NCBI RefSeq assembly: GCF_001039355.2
Contig: NW_019775968.1
Span: 703,973-767,972 of the forward strand
From: Lingula anatina
Taxonomy: Eukaryota; Brachiopoda; Lingulata; Lingulida; Lingulidae
Direction: 5' to 3'
DNA: 64,000 bases
How positions within the stretch are numbered: position 1 is the first letter of the stretch; every line of letters begins with the position of its first letter. Position numbers and translations under genes: made by a program. Positions 12,301 to 24,000 of this stretch are shown here, in pieces. The notes under the pieces were generated by a model. That model was given only the letters and a program-made list of their open reading frames with translations, was not told the origin of the DNA and made no database searches.

Positions 12301-15300
12301 AGTCCACTGGGGAAGACCATTGGAAACAGTCTTGAAGTACAGGAAGCACTGGACTGTCTTCGTGGACAGGGTCCTGGAGACTTGAAAGAACTGGTAGTAA
12401 ACTTGGGTGAGTTTTCATTTCAAAGTCATCAGTGATTTTAATGACTATCATTAATGTCTCTTTCCATTCCTAAACTTTGTACCTTAAACAGTTTATAAAA
12501 AGCATACTAGTATATTGTTATCTTTCACTTGCATTTTGTTTATTATATATATATATATATATATATTTTACTGTAGTTCCTTGGTAAGTAGCAACTTCTT
12601 TAAGATAAAAAAGAAGTTAAATTTAGCAGGAGGACAACTAGCAATATTTATTTTTTAAAGCCTTTTAATAATAATTCATTAAAGGTGTTTACAATAAACA
12701 TAATCATACAGCACATAATTTACTCTAAAAATAAATAAATAAAAGTGAAATTACAAAGAGATAGAGGAAGATGGCTGAAGTAATATTAAACAAGTTTCAG
12801 TGAAAAATGATGAACTAGTTACAAAAAGAAAGATAGCACAAGTATTTAAAACATTCATGGGGCCCTGTAGTTAAACACCATATAAAGGATAATAAACTTT
12901 CTAAATAAACCACTGTGTAAAACATGTATGGTTGTTTCATTGTAATGTTTTATTTATTGTATTTTTTTTAACTGGACATCTTTTTAAAATGACTAATACA
13001 AATTTTCTGTAACATATTTTTGTCTTTTGATGAAAGGGGCCCATTTGTTATATGCTGCACAGCATGTTTCCACAGTATCTGCTGGTAAACTCAAAATGGA
13101 GGATGTAATCAGCAGTGGTGCAGCACTGGAGAAGTTTTGTGCCATGCTGAAAGCTCAAGGCGTAGCAGAAGAAGTTGCCGAGCAGTTGTGCCAGAAACAG
13201 GGGAATACCTCAAACATCTTGGCATCTTCTCATAATGTTACACCTCTCAATAGTGTGGGAGAAGGTATTTTATGTGTGATATAGTGCTGATGAGGATAGG
13301 GACTAGAAAGAAACGCCCTCACACTCCTTTTTATGTACAGACACAGATGTGTCTGTACATATAGCCATCACCTGCGTCTGTCGTCGCCATCGTCGCCGCC
13401 GTGCACTTTTACCGATAACATGATAAGTGGAAAACCATTTTTTCCTTTGGCTTGAAACTTACAGAACTGATGAATATTCATAATACGCAGGTCAAGTTTG
13501 AAAATCAGCATGATCGGGCCTATTTTGGAGAAGTTATGCTGTTTTTTCACTTTGATCTGCTTGATCATTAAAGGTTTGGTGAAGTTATACCTTTTTTGTA
13601 TATAATTGTTTTTTCCTCAAATTTAATTCTTAGGCATGTTAACAGTCTCATTTTTGAACTAATTAGATATGTTAAGTTGTTCTTTTGACATTTTCTGCAT
13701 CTTAACAACATTGTTAGTTGATTATATAAAAATGATGGTAAACCTGATATTGTGTATTGCGTAATAAGCGTCAAAAATGGAAAAAAAAACTCATATCTTT
13801 ACAGTTTGTCAGATTCAACCATTCACTATGTTCAGAATCTCAGAATGGAGCAAGTTGGACATTTATAATTGTGCTATTGATATGTTTGCTTTGACAACAT
13901 ATTTTCTGATTGATCATATAAAAATGACAATAAATTGATTATTTTGCTTTATGTAAAAAAGGTGTTGAAAATGGAAATAAACTCTTTCAGTACAGTTTTC
14001 TCTTGTTTACATTTTGGGATTTTCAAAGTATGACTCTGAACTCTATGGGCCAGTCACATTTTCTGAATATCCATGATACTTTTATTTTATTATTAAACAA
14101 TTTATGGTTATTATGCTGTTAAGCATTGTGTAATATTGCATCAAAATTGAACAAAACCCTATTCTGGGCACTTGCTCTTCTCACACTTACAGGAAAGAAA
14201 CATAGGACTGAAATACAGCTTCAGTTGAAAAATTGTCTCATTAGTTAATTGTTTGGAAGTAATACAGGTTTTTTTTTTACATGTTGCAATTTTCAATGTG
14301 GGACTTAGAGCTCCCTTGGGCATGAAGCCCAGTGGTAATCAAATTTTCTTAATGTCCATGTTTTTAATAGTAGATATTTTAAAATTGGTGGTATTTAATT
14401 AGTTAATTATTATGAAATGTTGCATCAAATTTGACAAAAACCCTACTTTGTGCTCTGCCACCATTAATATTATGTTAAGTAAAGTGTTACTTTCTATTTT
14501 TTAACTATTCTTACAAGAATGATTCTTAGGATTGACATACAGCTCATATTAGAAAACCAGCTCTATTGGATTATCATTTTTATCAAATTTATGCATTTTG
14601 AAATTTTCATTTATCTCATTCTGGCACTTTCTAATTGTAAATTTGAACTCTGATGGGCCTGAAGCCTTATGCTTTTACTTTCATCAATGTTACCTGTTGT
14701 GCATAATTAAAATTTGATGTTGACTGTGCAGTTAAACATAATGTATTATTGCATCAGAATTGGCAGTCTCCTTTTTTTTTGCGCATTATTGTTTTCTGCT
14801 TTTCTTAAGGTGTGACTTATGGGCCTGAAGACCTTTGATAGACAAATTTGTGTGGTCAGTCTGTTAAGTCCCCTTGGGTATTCACTAGGCTAAGTTCAGT
14901 GTTATAAACTCATTTGCCTAATTAAGTGGCCATTAAATGAAATTTCATAAAGCACACTTGTTGATAGTTCCCTGTAAACTCCCAAAGGTTAAGCTCTCTG
15001 CTAGGTAACATAGTGTCCATAATAAGGAAGCAGTGAATAGCAGCTTCATTGGGATTATATTTTTGTTGTTTTCTTTTTAATTTTTTCTCCAACACTGGCA
15101 TTTTTAAGGTGTGACTTTTAACTCTCATCCACCTTTCTCATTTTCAGTATTTCCACATAAGCAGTTGTATTGGTATTTATGTCTTTAAACACGCTGTAAT
15201 ATTATTTTATGCACTGTCATCATTTTTCATATATGGGGACTTTCATCATGTGAATTTTAGCTCTCATGGTCCTGAAACTGTAATCTTATTGAAGGGGTGG

Positions 15301-16459
15301 ATTGAGACCATCTTCTCGGTCTCCTGGAAGACAGTCAGACTTTAAAGTTTATATTAACGGGTTTCTGTTGGGAGACCATCAAAATGGAGGATGGATCAAC
15401 AAAGATACTTTGGAATACTGTCAGAAAATATCTCTGGAACTGCTCCTGTTATTGACCATGTTACCTGTTGTGCATGATTAAAAATCAGTGTTGACTGACT
15501 GTGCTATTATAAGCATTATTTATTATTGCATCAAAATTGACAAAATGACCTATTTTGCATCTTTTTTTCTGTTTTTTTTTGTCTGTACATTTGACAGCCT
15601 TTGCTGCCTTGTTACCATTAGAATAGAGGCTACATATGATAGAATGATGTATGCATATTTGCTCCCTCTTCTGAATGAATCATTATAATATTGCAACATC
15701 TTTTAGGCAACATTTTTTTGTTATGTTGAGAAACTTTAGACCATCTTGAAACTTGATATTGTAAGATTGTAAGATTGAATGATTGTGCTACGAATGTATT
15801 AGTTGAGACAAACACATTGTTGCTCAGGTTGGGTTGCTGACATAGATGCATTGAAACTGGCTGAGGTGTCTGGTGAATTGGGAGCTGGCAGGAAGAAGGC
15901 GGGGGATAAGATCAACTTTGCAGTAGGCATACAGCTCTTGGTACAAGTGGGAGACAGGATTGAAAGAGGTATGTTGGAATTATCAGCATGGGATACAAAG
16001 GGAATGAAACATTTATTATTAATTATTGTTGAACCTTAATAGGCATTCACCTGATTCATTATAACTACAGTCTAGGTCATTTGTCTTCATCAGACTTACA
16101 GTTTGATATTTAAAAGCTGTACTCTCATATTATCTGCTTGTTGCCTTTTTAAAACATCATATTGCATACATTCCAAATTTCTAAAACTTCCATTGTTCTT
16201 TATTATTTAGCTTTGATGCTGTTGCTATCTTTAATTTAACATGTTAAAGTATTTACTTGACTAGAGGGAAAGTTGTTTTTAAACACCCAATATATTTATT
16301 TTTAACTTTTTTATTTAAGGAAAACCTTGGGTGGAAATTCATCACGATGAACCACTTGGAGAGAATCAGTTGAACAAAGTCCAAGCTGCTTTAAAAGTTG
16401 AAAATGAACCAGTCAGTAGACTATTGGTTTTGGACATTGTCACAAGCCAGTCAGCTTAG
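3642..16459 (+). CDS. TYMP: Thymidine phosphorylase, 8 exons, complete
   Basis: Catalyses reversible phosphorolysis of thymidine to thymine and 2-deoxyribose-1-phosphate (cytosolic pyrimidine salvage). Exons: 3642-3768, 9623-9825, 10310-10538, 10842-10960, 12244-12406, 13037-13264, 15828-15968, 16320-16459. All have GT/AG borders and the sum is 1350 nt, giving 449 aa (human enzyme 482 aa; this one lacks most of the poorly conserved N-terminal extension). Diagnostic motifs: phosphate-binding [13 protein letters not shown] (residues 85-97), family signature [16 protein letters not shown] (115-130), and R173, S188 and K192, which correspond to E. coli R171, S186 and K190 at the pyrimidine site; H87 corresponds to E. 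coli H85. The C-terminal alpha/beta domain includes [19 protein letters not shown]. No break is seen, so the gene looks functional. Intron 1 (5.9 kb) is loaded with mobile DNA. Confidence 0.96.
3833..3880. repeat. (CT)n microsatellite in TYMP intron 1
   Basis: Interrupted CT/TCTG repeat about 60 bp downstream of the exon 1 donor site. Confidence 0.9.
4161..5492. repeat. 1.33-kb near-perfect palindrome (foldback structure) in TYMP intron 1
   Basis: The left arm starts AAGGTTGCAC (4161) and the right arm ends GTGCAACCTT (5492). The arms are reverse complements over about 640 bp each, with scattered mismatches. Paired landmarks include CAGCCTGTTATCAAACAGTA with its complement near 5459-5478, GGGTGCTCCCCCCCC with GGGGGGAGCACCC, and GACCGGTTTCTTTC with GAAAGAAACCGGTC. 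The central loop is only about 16 nt (near 4783-4798). Simple repeats differ between arms: the right arm has a long (TA)n and T-run where the left has short versions. No reading frame is present. It could be a foldback/MITE-class element or a local inverted duplication; no target-site duplication is obvious. Confidence 0.85.
4900..4947. repeat. (TA)n microsatellite inside the palindrome
   Basis: About 23 TA units in the right arm; the matching site in the left arm (about 4630-4682) is much shorter. Confidence 0.95.
5980..6045 (-). ncRNA. Degenerate hammerhead-ribozyme-like motif
   Basis: On the minus strand CTGATGA (plus 6016-6022) is followed by A-GGCC, a 10-nt loop and GGCC, as in the core plus stem II of a hammerhead. 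The next conserved box reads GTAA instead of GAAA, so catalysis is unlikely. Hammerhead ribozymes are known in Penelope-like elements, and a GIY-YIG remnant lies 400 bp away. This is a weak, context-dependent call. Confidence 0.25.
6106..6150. other. Assembly gap (25 N) followed by a 20-bp poly-C run
   Basis: Ambiguous bases at 6106-6130 directly abut a pure C tract (6131-6150). The join is an assembly scar, and the distance across it is not reliable. Confidence 0.9.
6275..6470. mobile_element. Hairpin MITE-like element inside the composite insertion
   Basis: The left arm 'GATCGATCTATCCCTGTGGGG' and its following bases pair with the right arm that ends 'CCCCCAGGGAGTTAGGTCGATC'. The internal blocks TTAAGCG, GGGGTAATTA and CTGCAATTTAGCG(T/A)GAA recur in the clearer copy at 37.19-37.40 kb. 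A second AGATCGATCTA word lies next to the right end (6463-6475). Confidence 0.55.
6462..6725 (-). pseudogene. GIY-YIG endonuclease fragment of a Penelope-like element
   Basis: The conceptual peptide begins [19 protein letters not shown], then [33 protein letters not shown] and finally SSAISEH before the frame is lost in the hairpin element. This order (TLR..LV.PKD spacer, Cys pair, (T/G)IY and YIG boxes, R..EH) is the typical C-terminal nuclease of Penelope-like retroelements. The usual Penelope reverse transcriptase is absent upstream; a Tx1-type one precedes it instead. It is truncated at both ends and has no start of its own. It would nick DNA in an intact element; here it is a relic. Confidence 0.75.
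6725..8830 (-). pseudogene. Tx1/L1-type non-LTR retrotransposon reverse transcriptase, frameshifted
   Basis: Read on the minus strand in several frames. An upstream palm segment has [14 protein letters not shown] and a degenerate [11 protein letters not shown] box (8154-7882). A second has [20 protein letters not shown] (about 7800-7740). The active-site box [13 protein letters not shown] (YADD at 7666-7655) is followed by [18 protein letters not shown]-terminal connection region reads [14 protein letters not shown] (about 6850-6800), characteristic of Tx1/L1-group elements. Frame changes separate these blocks, and no endonuclease domain is seen at the 5' end, so this is a 5'-truncated dead copy. 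Proteins of this family copy their own RNA into nuclear DNA. Confidence 0.85.
8866..8978 (-). repeat. Inverted copy of a repeat present twice in TYMP intron 4
   Basis: The reverse complement reads GTACAATTTAGTCTAGTTGAC, then GTAGCTCCA(C/T)CTGTATTATCAG, then GCTGATGTCTAC, matching 11091-11180 and 11442-11522. It lies immediately outside the right target-site duplication of the retroelement. Confidence 0.75.
9303..9336. repeat. Poly(A) tract
   Basis: A 34-nt A-run followed by a (CAA)n-like stretch at 9358-9371; probably an old retroposon tail or simple repeat in TYMP intron 1. Confidence 0.9.
11035..11535 (+). repeat. Two direct copies of a dispersed repeat in TYMP intron 4
   Basis: Copies at about 11050-11180 and 11400-11522 share the order CAGCTTACT...TTTCAGTAAAAATATAT, AGTACAATTTAGTCTxGTTGACAATGT, AGCTCCACCTGTATTATCAG and GCTGATGTCTACGTGAGGTAC. 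The first copy has an extra ACATGTACTTGT insert. An inverted third copy lies at 8.87-8.98 kb. Confidence 0.75.
11522..11979 (+). repeat. Tandem duplication, ~236-bp period, in TYMP intron 4
   Basis: Copy A (about 11522-11745) and copy B (about 11758-11979) are nearly identical from the GTTTCCTAACATATTAATA block through GATCACATTATGTGATAGTG and GACTGACTCACACACAAGG to the AACACC...GAAAAT end. Each copy contains the short palindrome ATCACATTATGTGAT. There is no N at the junction, so this one may be a real tandem duplication. Confidence 0.8.
12545..12567. repeat. (TA)n microsatellite
   Basis: Short TA repeat in TYMP intron 5. Confidence 0.9.
13332..13361. repeat. Perfect short hairpin, 14-bp arms, 2-nt loop
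   Basis: TATGTACAGACACA and TGTGTCTGTACATA are exact inverted repeats around GA, 68 bp downstream of the TYMP exon 6 donor. It is followed by a GTCGTCGCCATCGTCGCCG run. This probably marks the end of a repetitive element that leads into the intron 6 repeat array. Confidence 0.8.
13400..15650 (+). repeat. Degenerate repeat array in TYMP intron 6
   Basis: Blocks recur in the same order about every 200-300 bp: a 'TTTTCAxxGTGTGACT(C/T)' block, '(T/G)GGGC(C/A)TGAAGCC', 'ATGTTACCTGTTGTGCAT' and 'GTTAAGCATxATGTAATATTGCATCAAAATTGACAAAA'. Copies are visible near 14.03, 14.30, 14.64, 14.80, 15.10 and 15.25 kb, each heavily diverged. A single copy lies at 361-560. The family is unknown, and no coding remnant was recognised. 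Confidence 0.65.
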
Positions 16460-17049
16460 CATATGGAGCAGTGGCCAGGATGTGTGGGACTCTCTTTCAT
16501 TAAGATGGACCCAAAGAAAATGACAGGAAAGAAGATAGGTCCAAAGATGCCTATCCTACAATACTAATTTTTTGTTGAAATATTGTTACAGTTGTAGTAT
16601 CCCAGTTTCAGGAGCTGACTTAAACTTGGCAATACACATTCATCACGACATCTTGTATTGTAAAATCTGTGTATTGATAGAAATTCAAATGACATACATT
16701 TAAAGGATTTGATATAATATCTTTACAGTTCTTTTCATTTACACTTACAGAATATATGACTTTGCCTAACTCAGATTACTGACAGTTAATGTTATGTTTG
16801 ACAGAATGGTCTGTCACTTCTGCCAACAATTGATTTCACATAACTTACTTTCAAAAAATTCTATAAATTGAAAATGTGCCCACTAAATATTTTGTGTGTA
16901 TATACTAAGAAGTTAGTATTTTACCTTCTTAATAATTTGCATTATATGTCAAACAAAGCAGAGTGTGGTTAGCGATGAAGAAAATCTAATTCTATTTTTT
17001 TTTAAAAAGTGAAAATGTTTTAGTCTACTATATGTAAATGCCCTACTTT

Positions 17050-17055
17050 AATAAA
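17050..17055 (+). terminator. Polyadenylation signal AATAAA, TYMP 3' end
   Basis: The first canonical AATAAA after the TYMP stop (16457-16459), implying a 3' UTR of about 600 nt. No alternative signal was noticed in between. Confidence 0.5.
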
Positions 17056-17386
17056 TCATTCCTCTCCAGTTTATGATCTTTACCTTGTTTAAGTACATAT
17101 AAAAGAAAATAAGTTTTTGATTCTTTTTTTCAAAGGCATGTTTTGCATATAAAATGCTTTTCAAATGTTTACGTCTTCAGTGTATTTTCATTAAAAAAAC
17201 ATAGCTTCCTTTACTCTAGTGTAGCATTCATACTACCATTTACAACTTCAGCTTGAGAGCACCAGTTGAAAATGTCTAATATAGTAGAAAATAGGTCCTA
17301 TTCAATGTGCTTTGTTTGGAAAGTGGGCACGTGATTGGATGTATTTTGGAGGTCTCTTTGCTCGTGGCAGTCAGTTTTATGAGAAG

Positions 17387-20300
17387 ATGGAGAAACTTAT
17401 GAGGTACCTGACTTTCCTCATCACCCTCAACAAGTCTGGTGAGTATCTTAATATGAAAAAATTCTACAGTCCAACATTTGGCAAGTTTCTCAACAAGAAA
17501 CATTCTGGTCATATAGCTTACCTAATTGGTACAAGTTTGGCAAAGCTTATAATTTTACCATTTTGAACAGCAATAGAGATGGAGTGTGAATGAATGCCTC
17601 AGGTCTAGTATAAATAAGCATTGTGTCAGGTATTTGCCTTTCCATTCAAATGTTTTCGATCCCTTTTAACCCTAGTTTGTTTGGGGCAAGCAGCAACGTT
17701 TGCAATAGGTAACCGTTATGTATGATGACTTTTAAATGTGTGCTAGCATTAGTAAAAAAACTTTTTAAAATCTGACATTACTCCAAATTATACACATTTT
17801 ACAACCCCATCAAATAATTGTCTTTAACCCAGTGCTATTAGCCGTTAATGCTATTGATTTTGTACCAGTTATGTGTGGGAGAATGTAAAAAGATATTGAT
17901 TTTCAATTTTCTTCAACGATTTTATTCACTATTCAGATGGGAAATAAAGCATAAAAGGCCTTACATTAAGGTACATAACATGAAACATATACGTAAGTAT
18001 TTTCCCCCTGGTTCTAATGTTTATATATCTTTGCCATTCAAAGAAGCTGGATTTTTTGTAGATTGCACACAGTATGGGTGCCTGATTGAATCAGTTAATT
18101 ATGAATAATTCTTAAACAAATTAGTGAAAGATGCATTTAATATAATTATTGCTATTTCAGTTATTTCTTTCAAAGTATGGTCCCCACCCCTTGTGATATC
18201 TTCTGTTGGAAATAGTGCTGTTTTTACATGCACACATAATCAGAGTGAGGAACTGATGTTAATTACTTGGAGAAGACACTCAAACTCTTATGGAGACCAA
18301 AAAATTCTGGATTATTCACCTAATACATCAAATGCAAAAAGGGTCCAACAGTATATTCTTGCCAACAGGGTAACATTTTCTGAGCCTCCTATTGTGGATG
18401 GACAGAAAGAGACAAGCTTGACTGTGGCAAATTTGGATTGTCTTGATGAAGGCAAATATGAGTGTGATATACGACTGTTTCCTAAGCCTACAGATGGGAA
18501 TGCATTTTCAAGGCTAACTGTACAAGGTGAGTTTAGACAGATTTTGTATACTTGTGTATAATCTGACATGCTACAATTACTACCATGATATTTTGTTTGT
18601 AATTGTTCTCGCCAAACTTTAAGATAATTCACTAAAAGATAATTCAATGTACTTATCATTTCAGTATTTTTTAGAGAAAATAAAATCATATTTTTGACAT
18701 TTTGATTTCTTCATTCAGTGAAAGGTAATAAAATATTGTATCTTGAAGAAACTGCAAAATCTTGTAACTGAATGGCTTCTGCAGTTGTGCATTGAAGTGA
18801 ATCATTCTTGTAAGGATGACTGGTGCAAGTATGGTAAGAAAGGTTAACTTAGTTGGTCCCTCAATTTGCACGCTCCACCTGCCTTACTCCTGTGTAAATA
18901 ATCAACTGACCCTTTAGTCTCACCACCATTGTAGGGGAATATAATGAATTAATTTTTGTCTGATGATAAGCAACTTACAACACCATAATGTAATTAACCC
19001 CATATATGAATTTGTTTAGACCAGTGGTTAAAGAAGACAACAATATCAGAGCACCAAGAGGGGAGAGTTTAAGATAATTACAGAATGACTTAGAGAATGC
19101 ATGACTTGTGAATTAAAAAGAAACCTGCTGGTGGTGTTTCTTAGAGGCCCACTCATTACATCCTTTTATGATTAGCTACATGATTTTTCACTTGCAGATC
19201 TAATAGAATTATATTAAATAAATATTACCTATTAAAGTTATTTAGACAAGATTTTCATCAAAATGTCCTGTTTGATTCAAGGTCATATGGTACATGCAAT
19301 AATCTTTGGTTCAGCTACATGTACATGTAGGTAGATTTCAATCATGCAATAATCCATCATGTATGTAATACTTGGAGGGATGAAAGTAAACCCCAAGTGT
19401 TGTTCCAGCAGTGCATTTCATTTATTGTGTTTCTGTGCAGTCATTAAAATGACACGGAACATGTTTTACTGTGCTGTGTTTATGCTGCAGTAAATGAAAA
19501 GCCCTAACAATAGTTATGGCTGTTATTGTTCAGAGGCCATTATAAGTCTATGTGACAGTTCTGTCTCCACCAAACTGTACTGTTATGTATTTTCTCAAGT
19601 TATTACTATATCAAAGGCTGTTATTGTTTGTTAGTTGCTGTAGATATTGATTGTTTATTTCTGTTTGCTTTGTTCAAATTAAGGTACAGGTGGTAGCCAT
19701 AATACACAAATTGCTAGATTCATTGAAAATCCAACATATTTACACTGTTTAATTGGTGATGACTAATCTGTTAAAAGAGCAAAGGAACATTATGATTATC
19801 AAAGGCATAAAACATTAAATATATTGAGTAACGTACATTTTGGGTATAGTGCAGTACATGTATAATTATAACAGTTTAGTACTTAAATATGGCATCATTA
19901 CAGAATAAAAGAAATTGAAAAAAAAGATAACCCAAATAACTGCACATAATTACATTTTATAGATAGGAAACCATAATCTGAGAGACAGTAACACTTGAGT
20001 TTTAAGTTAATGGTAGTGTTATTTAATAGCAAATTTTTCTTGTTGGGTTCTGTTTTGGGAAGGTATTTTCATAATTGCAAAGTTAAATATTATTTGGAGG
20101 TATTTATTGCTCTTTGTCCATCTACAAGTATCTCAAATTATCCAGTAATGATTGTATATGGTATGTTAAACCCTGTAGTATTTCATCTATCTTGATAAAA
20201 TATTGTTCCATTGTCATTTTCAGTGGCCCCCAGTAAACCCACACTAGAGGCAACATGGATTCAGGAAAAAGTCATCAAATTAATCTGCAGGAGCCAGTTT

Positions 20301-20965
20301 GGAAAGCCAGCAGCTCAACTGGCATGGTATTACAATCAGGTAAGATATTATGTGCCACCTGCCCTTTTAATATCTCCTCTAAGTGATGCCTGTATTTGAA
20401 GAACTTGTGTAAGGTGCATATCGTACATTTTGATGAATAAAAAGCTAGTGCATTTATTACTTAAAATATACATTTGATAAATGCAAAACTGATGATGGAA
20501 CAAAATGGATCATATATTTAGTATATTTTGTTATAAATGTTTACACTGTTATTATTATTATTTTTTATTATCTTAGTTATTCAGAGTACCAAGAACAAAG
20601 TCACAACTAAAATATTTTTAATCTAATTCCTATCTAACTGCAATTGGGCATCCTACAACTATCCACAAACACACTTGAAAAATTAGCATCCTATTTGAAC
20701 TAGGTTGAGTTGCTTGACAGTGACAGTCGTCTGACCACATACAACACCAACAGTGTTGGCAGGGGATCCTGCAATGTGACAACAACTGTTAGTGAGTTGG
20801 CCCTGGAGTTTGGCTCCTTATTAGATGAGATCACCTGTGAAAGTAGGCACCCTGCTTTCCAGAAGTCAGAATCCACAAGGATGAGACTTGATGAACAATT
20901 CTGTGAGTCTCTCTCTCTCTCTCTCTCGTTCACAAGGCAATTTGTAAGTTCTTTGATTAAAAAAA

Positions 20966-21017
<52 letters not shown>

Positions 21018-24000
21018 ACACATGCACACACACTCACACACACGTGAATAAATTAATACAAATAAATGTGTGTGTGACTGCTGCTAAAAGGGTGATGTTG
21101 AAAGACTACATACTAGTAATGTCTTTGCAAATATGGAGTGATCAGTAAAAATCACTCACTAGCTAATTGTGAAGGCATTTAGTACTGTACTATATTCATC
21201 ATGGTGATGGAGAATGTTAATGCTATGTGACATTGATTGCATTACTATCTCAAAGTAAGCCTGTTGTTCAATAAATCAAACATGCTCATCAACTCACACA
21301 CACCTATGTGCCTGGGATGTAGGACACTGCAACAGAGAAAATAGCAAATCTTTGATATTTTCACAGTAAGAAATTATCCAATAATATATTCAGATTTTCT
21401 AATGGATTATCAATATTTGCTGAATATCCTGATGAATTTGAAATCAAGATATTCAAGCTTTTGACATGACCTGCAACTCTGTAATGTTTTTTCATATTGA
21501 TTTTAATGACCAACTGCCAACTTGCTTGTGGCTTCCTGTTATTCCCCTGTCTCCACTTAGCTTCCTTATCTCACATGATGTCTGCCTGCCTGTTCAGTTT
21601 AGACATCAAATAATGAATCCCTTTAGTAGGTTGCTTCTGTTTTCAGGATACTGCACTACTTTGTTCAACCTACTTGTCAAGCATTTTTTTATTGTGTTGA
21701 ATGCTGCTAAAGTAAATCTAGGATTAAAAGTAGAATAAATCCATAGATAAAAAAATTCCCAATTGGACTGTCAAGTTTTCACATGGTAACAATTCATAAA
21801 TAATATTTTCTTTGCTAATGTGGGGAAATTGATGGTAAATATGAACCATTTTGTAGTCATATATTTCCAGAAACTCCTTTAATGCCCCATGAAACACCAA
21901 ACACATGATTTTACTCATGCATGTATCATAAAAACATTTGTGCATTGGCATTAATGTATGTATTTATAACTGAGTTCATATAACATCATGTATAATCCAT
22001 TACATACCTATACTTTTAGATCCACCCAAGAACACCCCACTAAACATTGCCCAGCTCTCAGATGGTAACTTTAAGCTGAATTGTTCCAAGAATAGCCGTC
22101 CCCCTTCAACGTACCGATGGTACCGGATGGAAAATGGTACAAGAACCTTGGTGTCCCGGGAGGCTACCCTGATAGTGGACAGCCCTAGTGACATGGCAGT
22201 ATACCAATGTGTGGTGGACTACCCTCTCTCCGTAGTCAGAATCACTGTCCATCAGAATTGGACCTTGGGTGGAAGCAAAAATATTGTTACCCTAGCAACA
22301 ACAAGTATGAACTCTTTTGTATGTTTTTTCAGGGCCATTTGTGTTATTTCCAATATCAAGATGCAGCATTATGATTTAAATTCGAGCTTATTAACACATA
22401 TTTTATTTGTGATTAATGTGATTACCAACATCAAAATAAGTATAATAATTTTTAAAATATTTTAAATGCTGTGATACCTCAAAAAGAACGAGGAATTATT
22501 TTACGTTGAAATTAATGTGAAACATGATATGAAATGGCATTGTTCTTTTTACCTCAGCTCATGGTACTGACGCAGGTGCAGTTATTGGAGTTACACTGGG
22601 AATTCTCCTACTTCTGGTGCTGGCAACAATTGCTTTCTTTATTATAAAGAGAAAAGTAGAAGGTATATACCTTATATGGCATATAACAAATCAACCCTCA
22701 AAGATGTGACTTATGGAGAACTATAGGCCAGATTTTACATGGATAAGTTTCAACCTATGGAAAATACTCTCCAAACTAAAGAAAATGCTTTCTTCCAAAC
22801 ATCAACATAAAAATGTAATAGGTACTGTTGCATTTGCTGAAAACAGAACAAAATATTAGATTAAATAACTGGAAAGGGCATGGGACAACAAAATTCAATT
22901 GAAAAAGTGCTGATTAGGCATACATTATTAATATGCCTTCAAATTATTTATTTTCACTGCATGTTTTATTTTAGAGGAAAATGAAGCCCATTTAGAAGCT
23001 AGTAAAGATGGGGTGGTCAGCAATGTCTATGCTGGCAGTGATGTAGAAAGGTCCATTACTGACTTGGTAAGTAGACCAGTACATTCAGCTTGATCTATAT
23101 GTTCTGATATCCATAGAGAGAGAAACAATGCACAAACATTTTAGTGGTGGGGTGGGTGGGGGTGGGTGGGAATGAAGGGGGGCTTCCAAAACAAAGGTAG
23201 CATATGAATACTGTTCCTCACCCCCACCCCCCACTCCCAATCCACCATTTGCTCGAAATGATCTTTTGGTCTTATTTAAAGTTTTTTTTTTTTTTTTTTT
23301 TTTGCTAATTGAATGGAATTATTGATGATAGTCATACAGCTTACCTAATTAACATTGGCTTTATATGTTGACAGGTCTGATTCCAGTGAATTGGAGAAAA
23401 TCAATAGTACTAAGAAAGCAGAAATGTTGTGTTAATGATCCTTGAGATGTCACAAGGTTACCTGCTTCATTAACCAATGTGGTCATGAGAATATCACATC
23501 TTTTGGTTAAAATTCAGAGTGCTGAACATCTCCATAACCCCATTTAATTGTGATTGAGACAATTTGGTGTTTTAAACTGACAAAAATATATCATCCTTAT
23601 CATTTCCTTTTCTGTCCAGTTGCACAGGTGATGTGCACTGGACTTTTAACCTTCATTTTTGCTGCATAATGCATACATGTTCTTTAATCTGCTTTCCATA
23701 ACAGAATGCCATTTCAGTTCTTTCCTCCACTAGTGAGTCTATTGACATCTATAGCCATCAGTATCAAAAGGCTTTTTGACTGATTACATTAAGGTTGGTC
23801 ACACCTTTATAGATCTGTGCCTACATGTCATATCGAAGTAATGGCAAAAACATACCCTCCATCAGGGTCTCAGAAAGAATTTCTGCACTGGGACCCTGTG
23901 ATAAAAAAGGTTAACTTTATGATTAGAGAGTTGGTGACTATTACGTAACTTTCCAGGCACTGCCCCTCTGTTATTTAAAAAAGTAAAGATCGGTTATTAT

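Noticed and set aside
17848-18108. 86-codon frame directly upstream of the Ig1 exon, considered as a signal-peptide exon
   Set aside because: It ends at a stop before the acceptor at 18160 and has no usable donor in the right phase; the exon ending at 17438 fits better.
18312-18689. 125-codon minus-strand frame
   Set aside because: Mirror-image frame over the Ig1 exon on the opposite strand, with no protein features.
20700-21051. 113-aa frames on both strands with Thr-His or Cys-Val repeats
   Set aside because: The repeats are translated (CA)n/(CT)n microsatellite. On the plus strand only the first part (20704-20902) is real, as an exon of the Ig gene.
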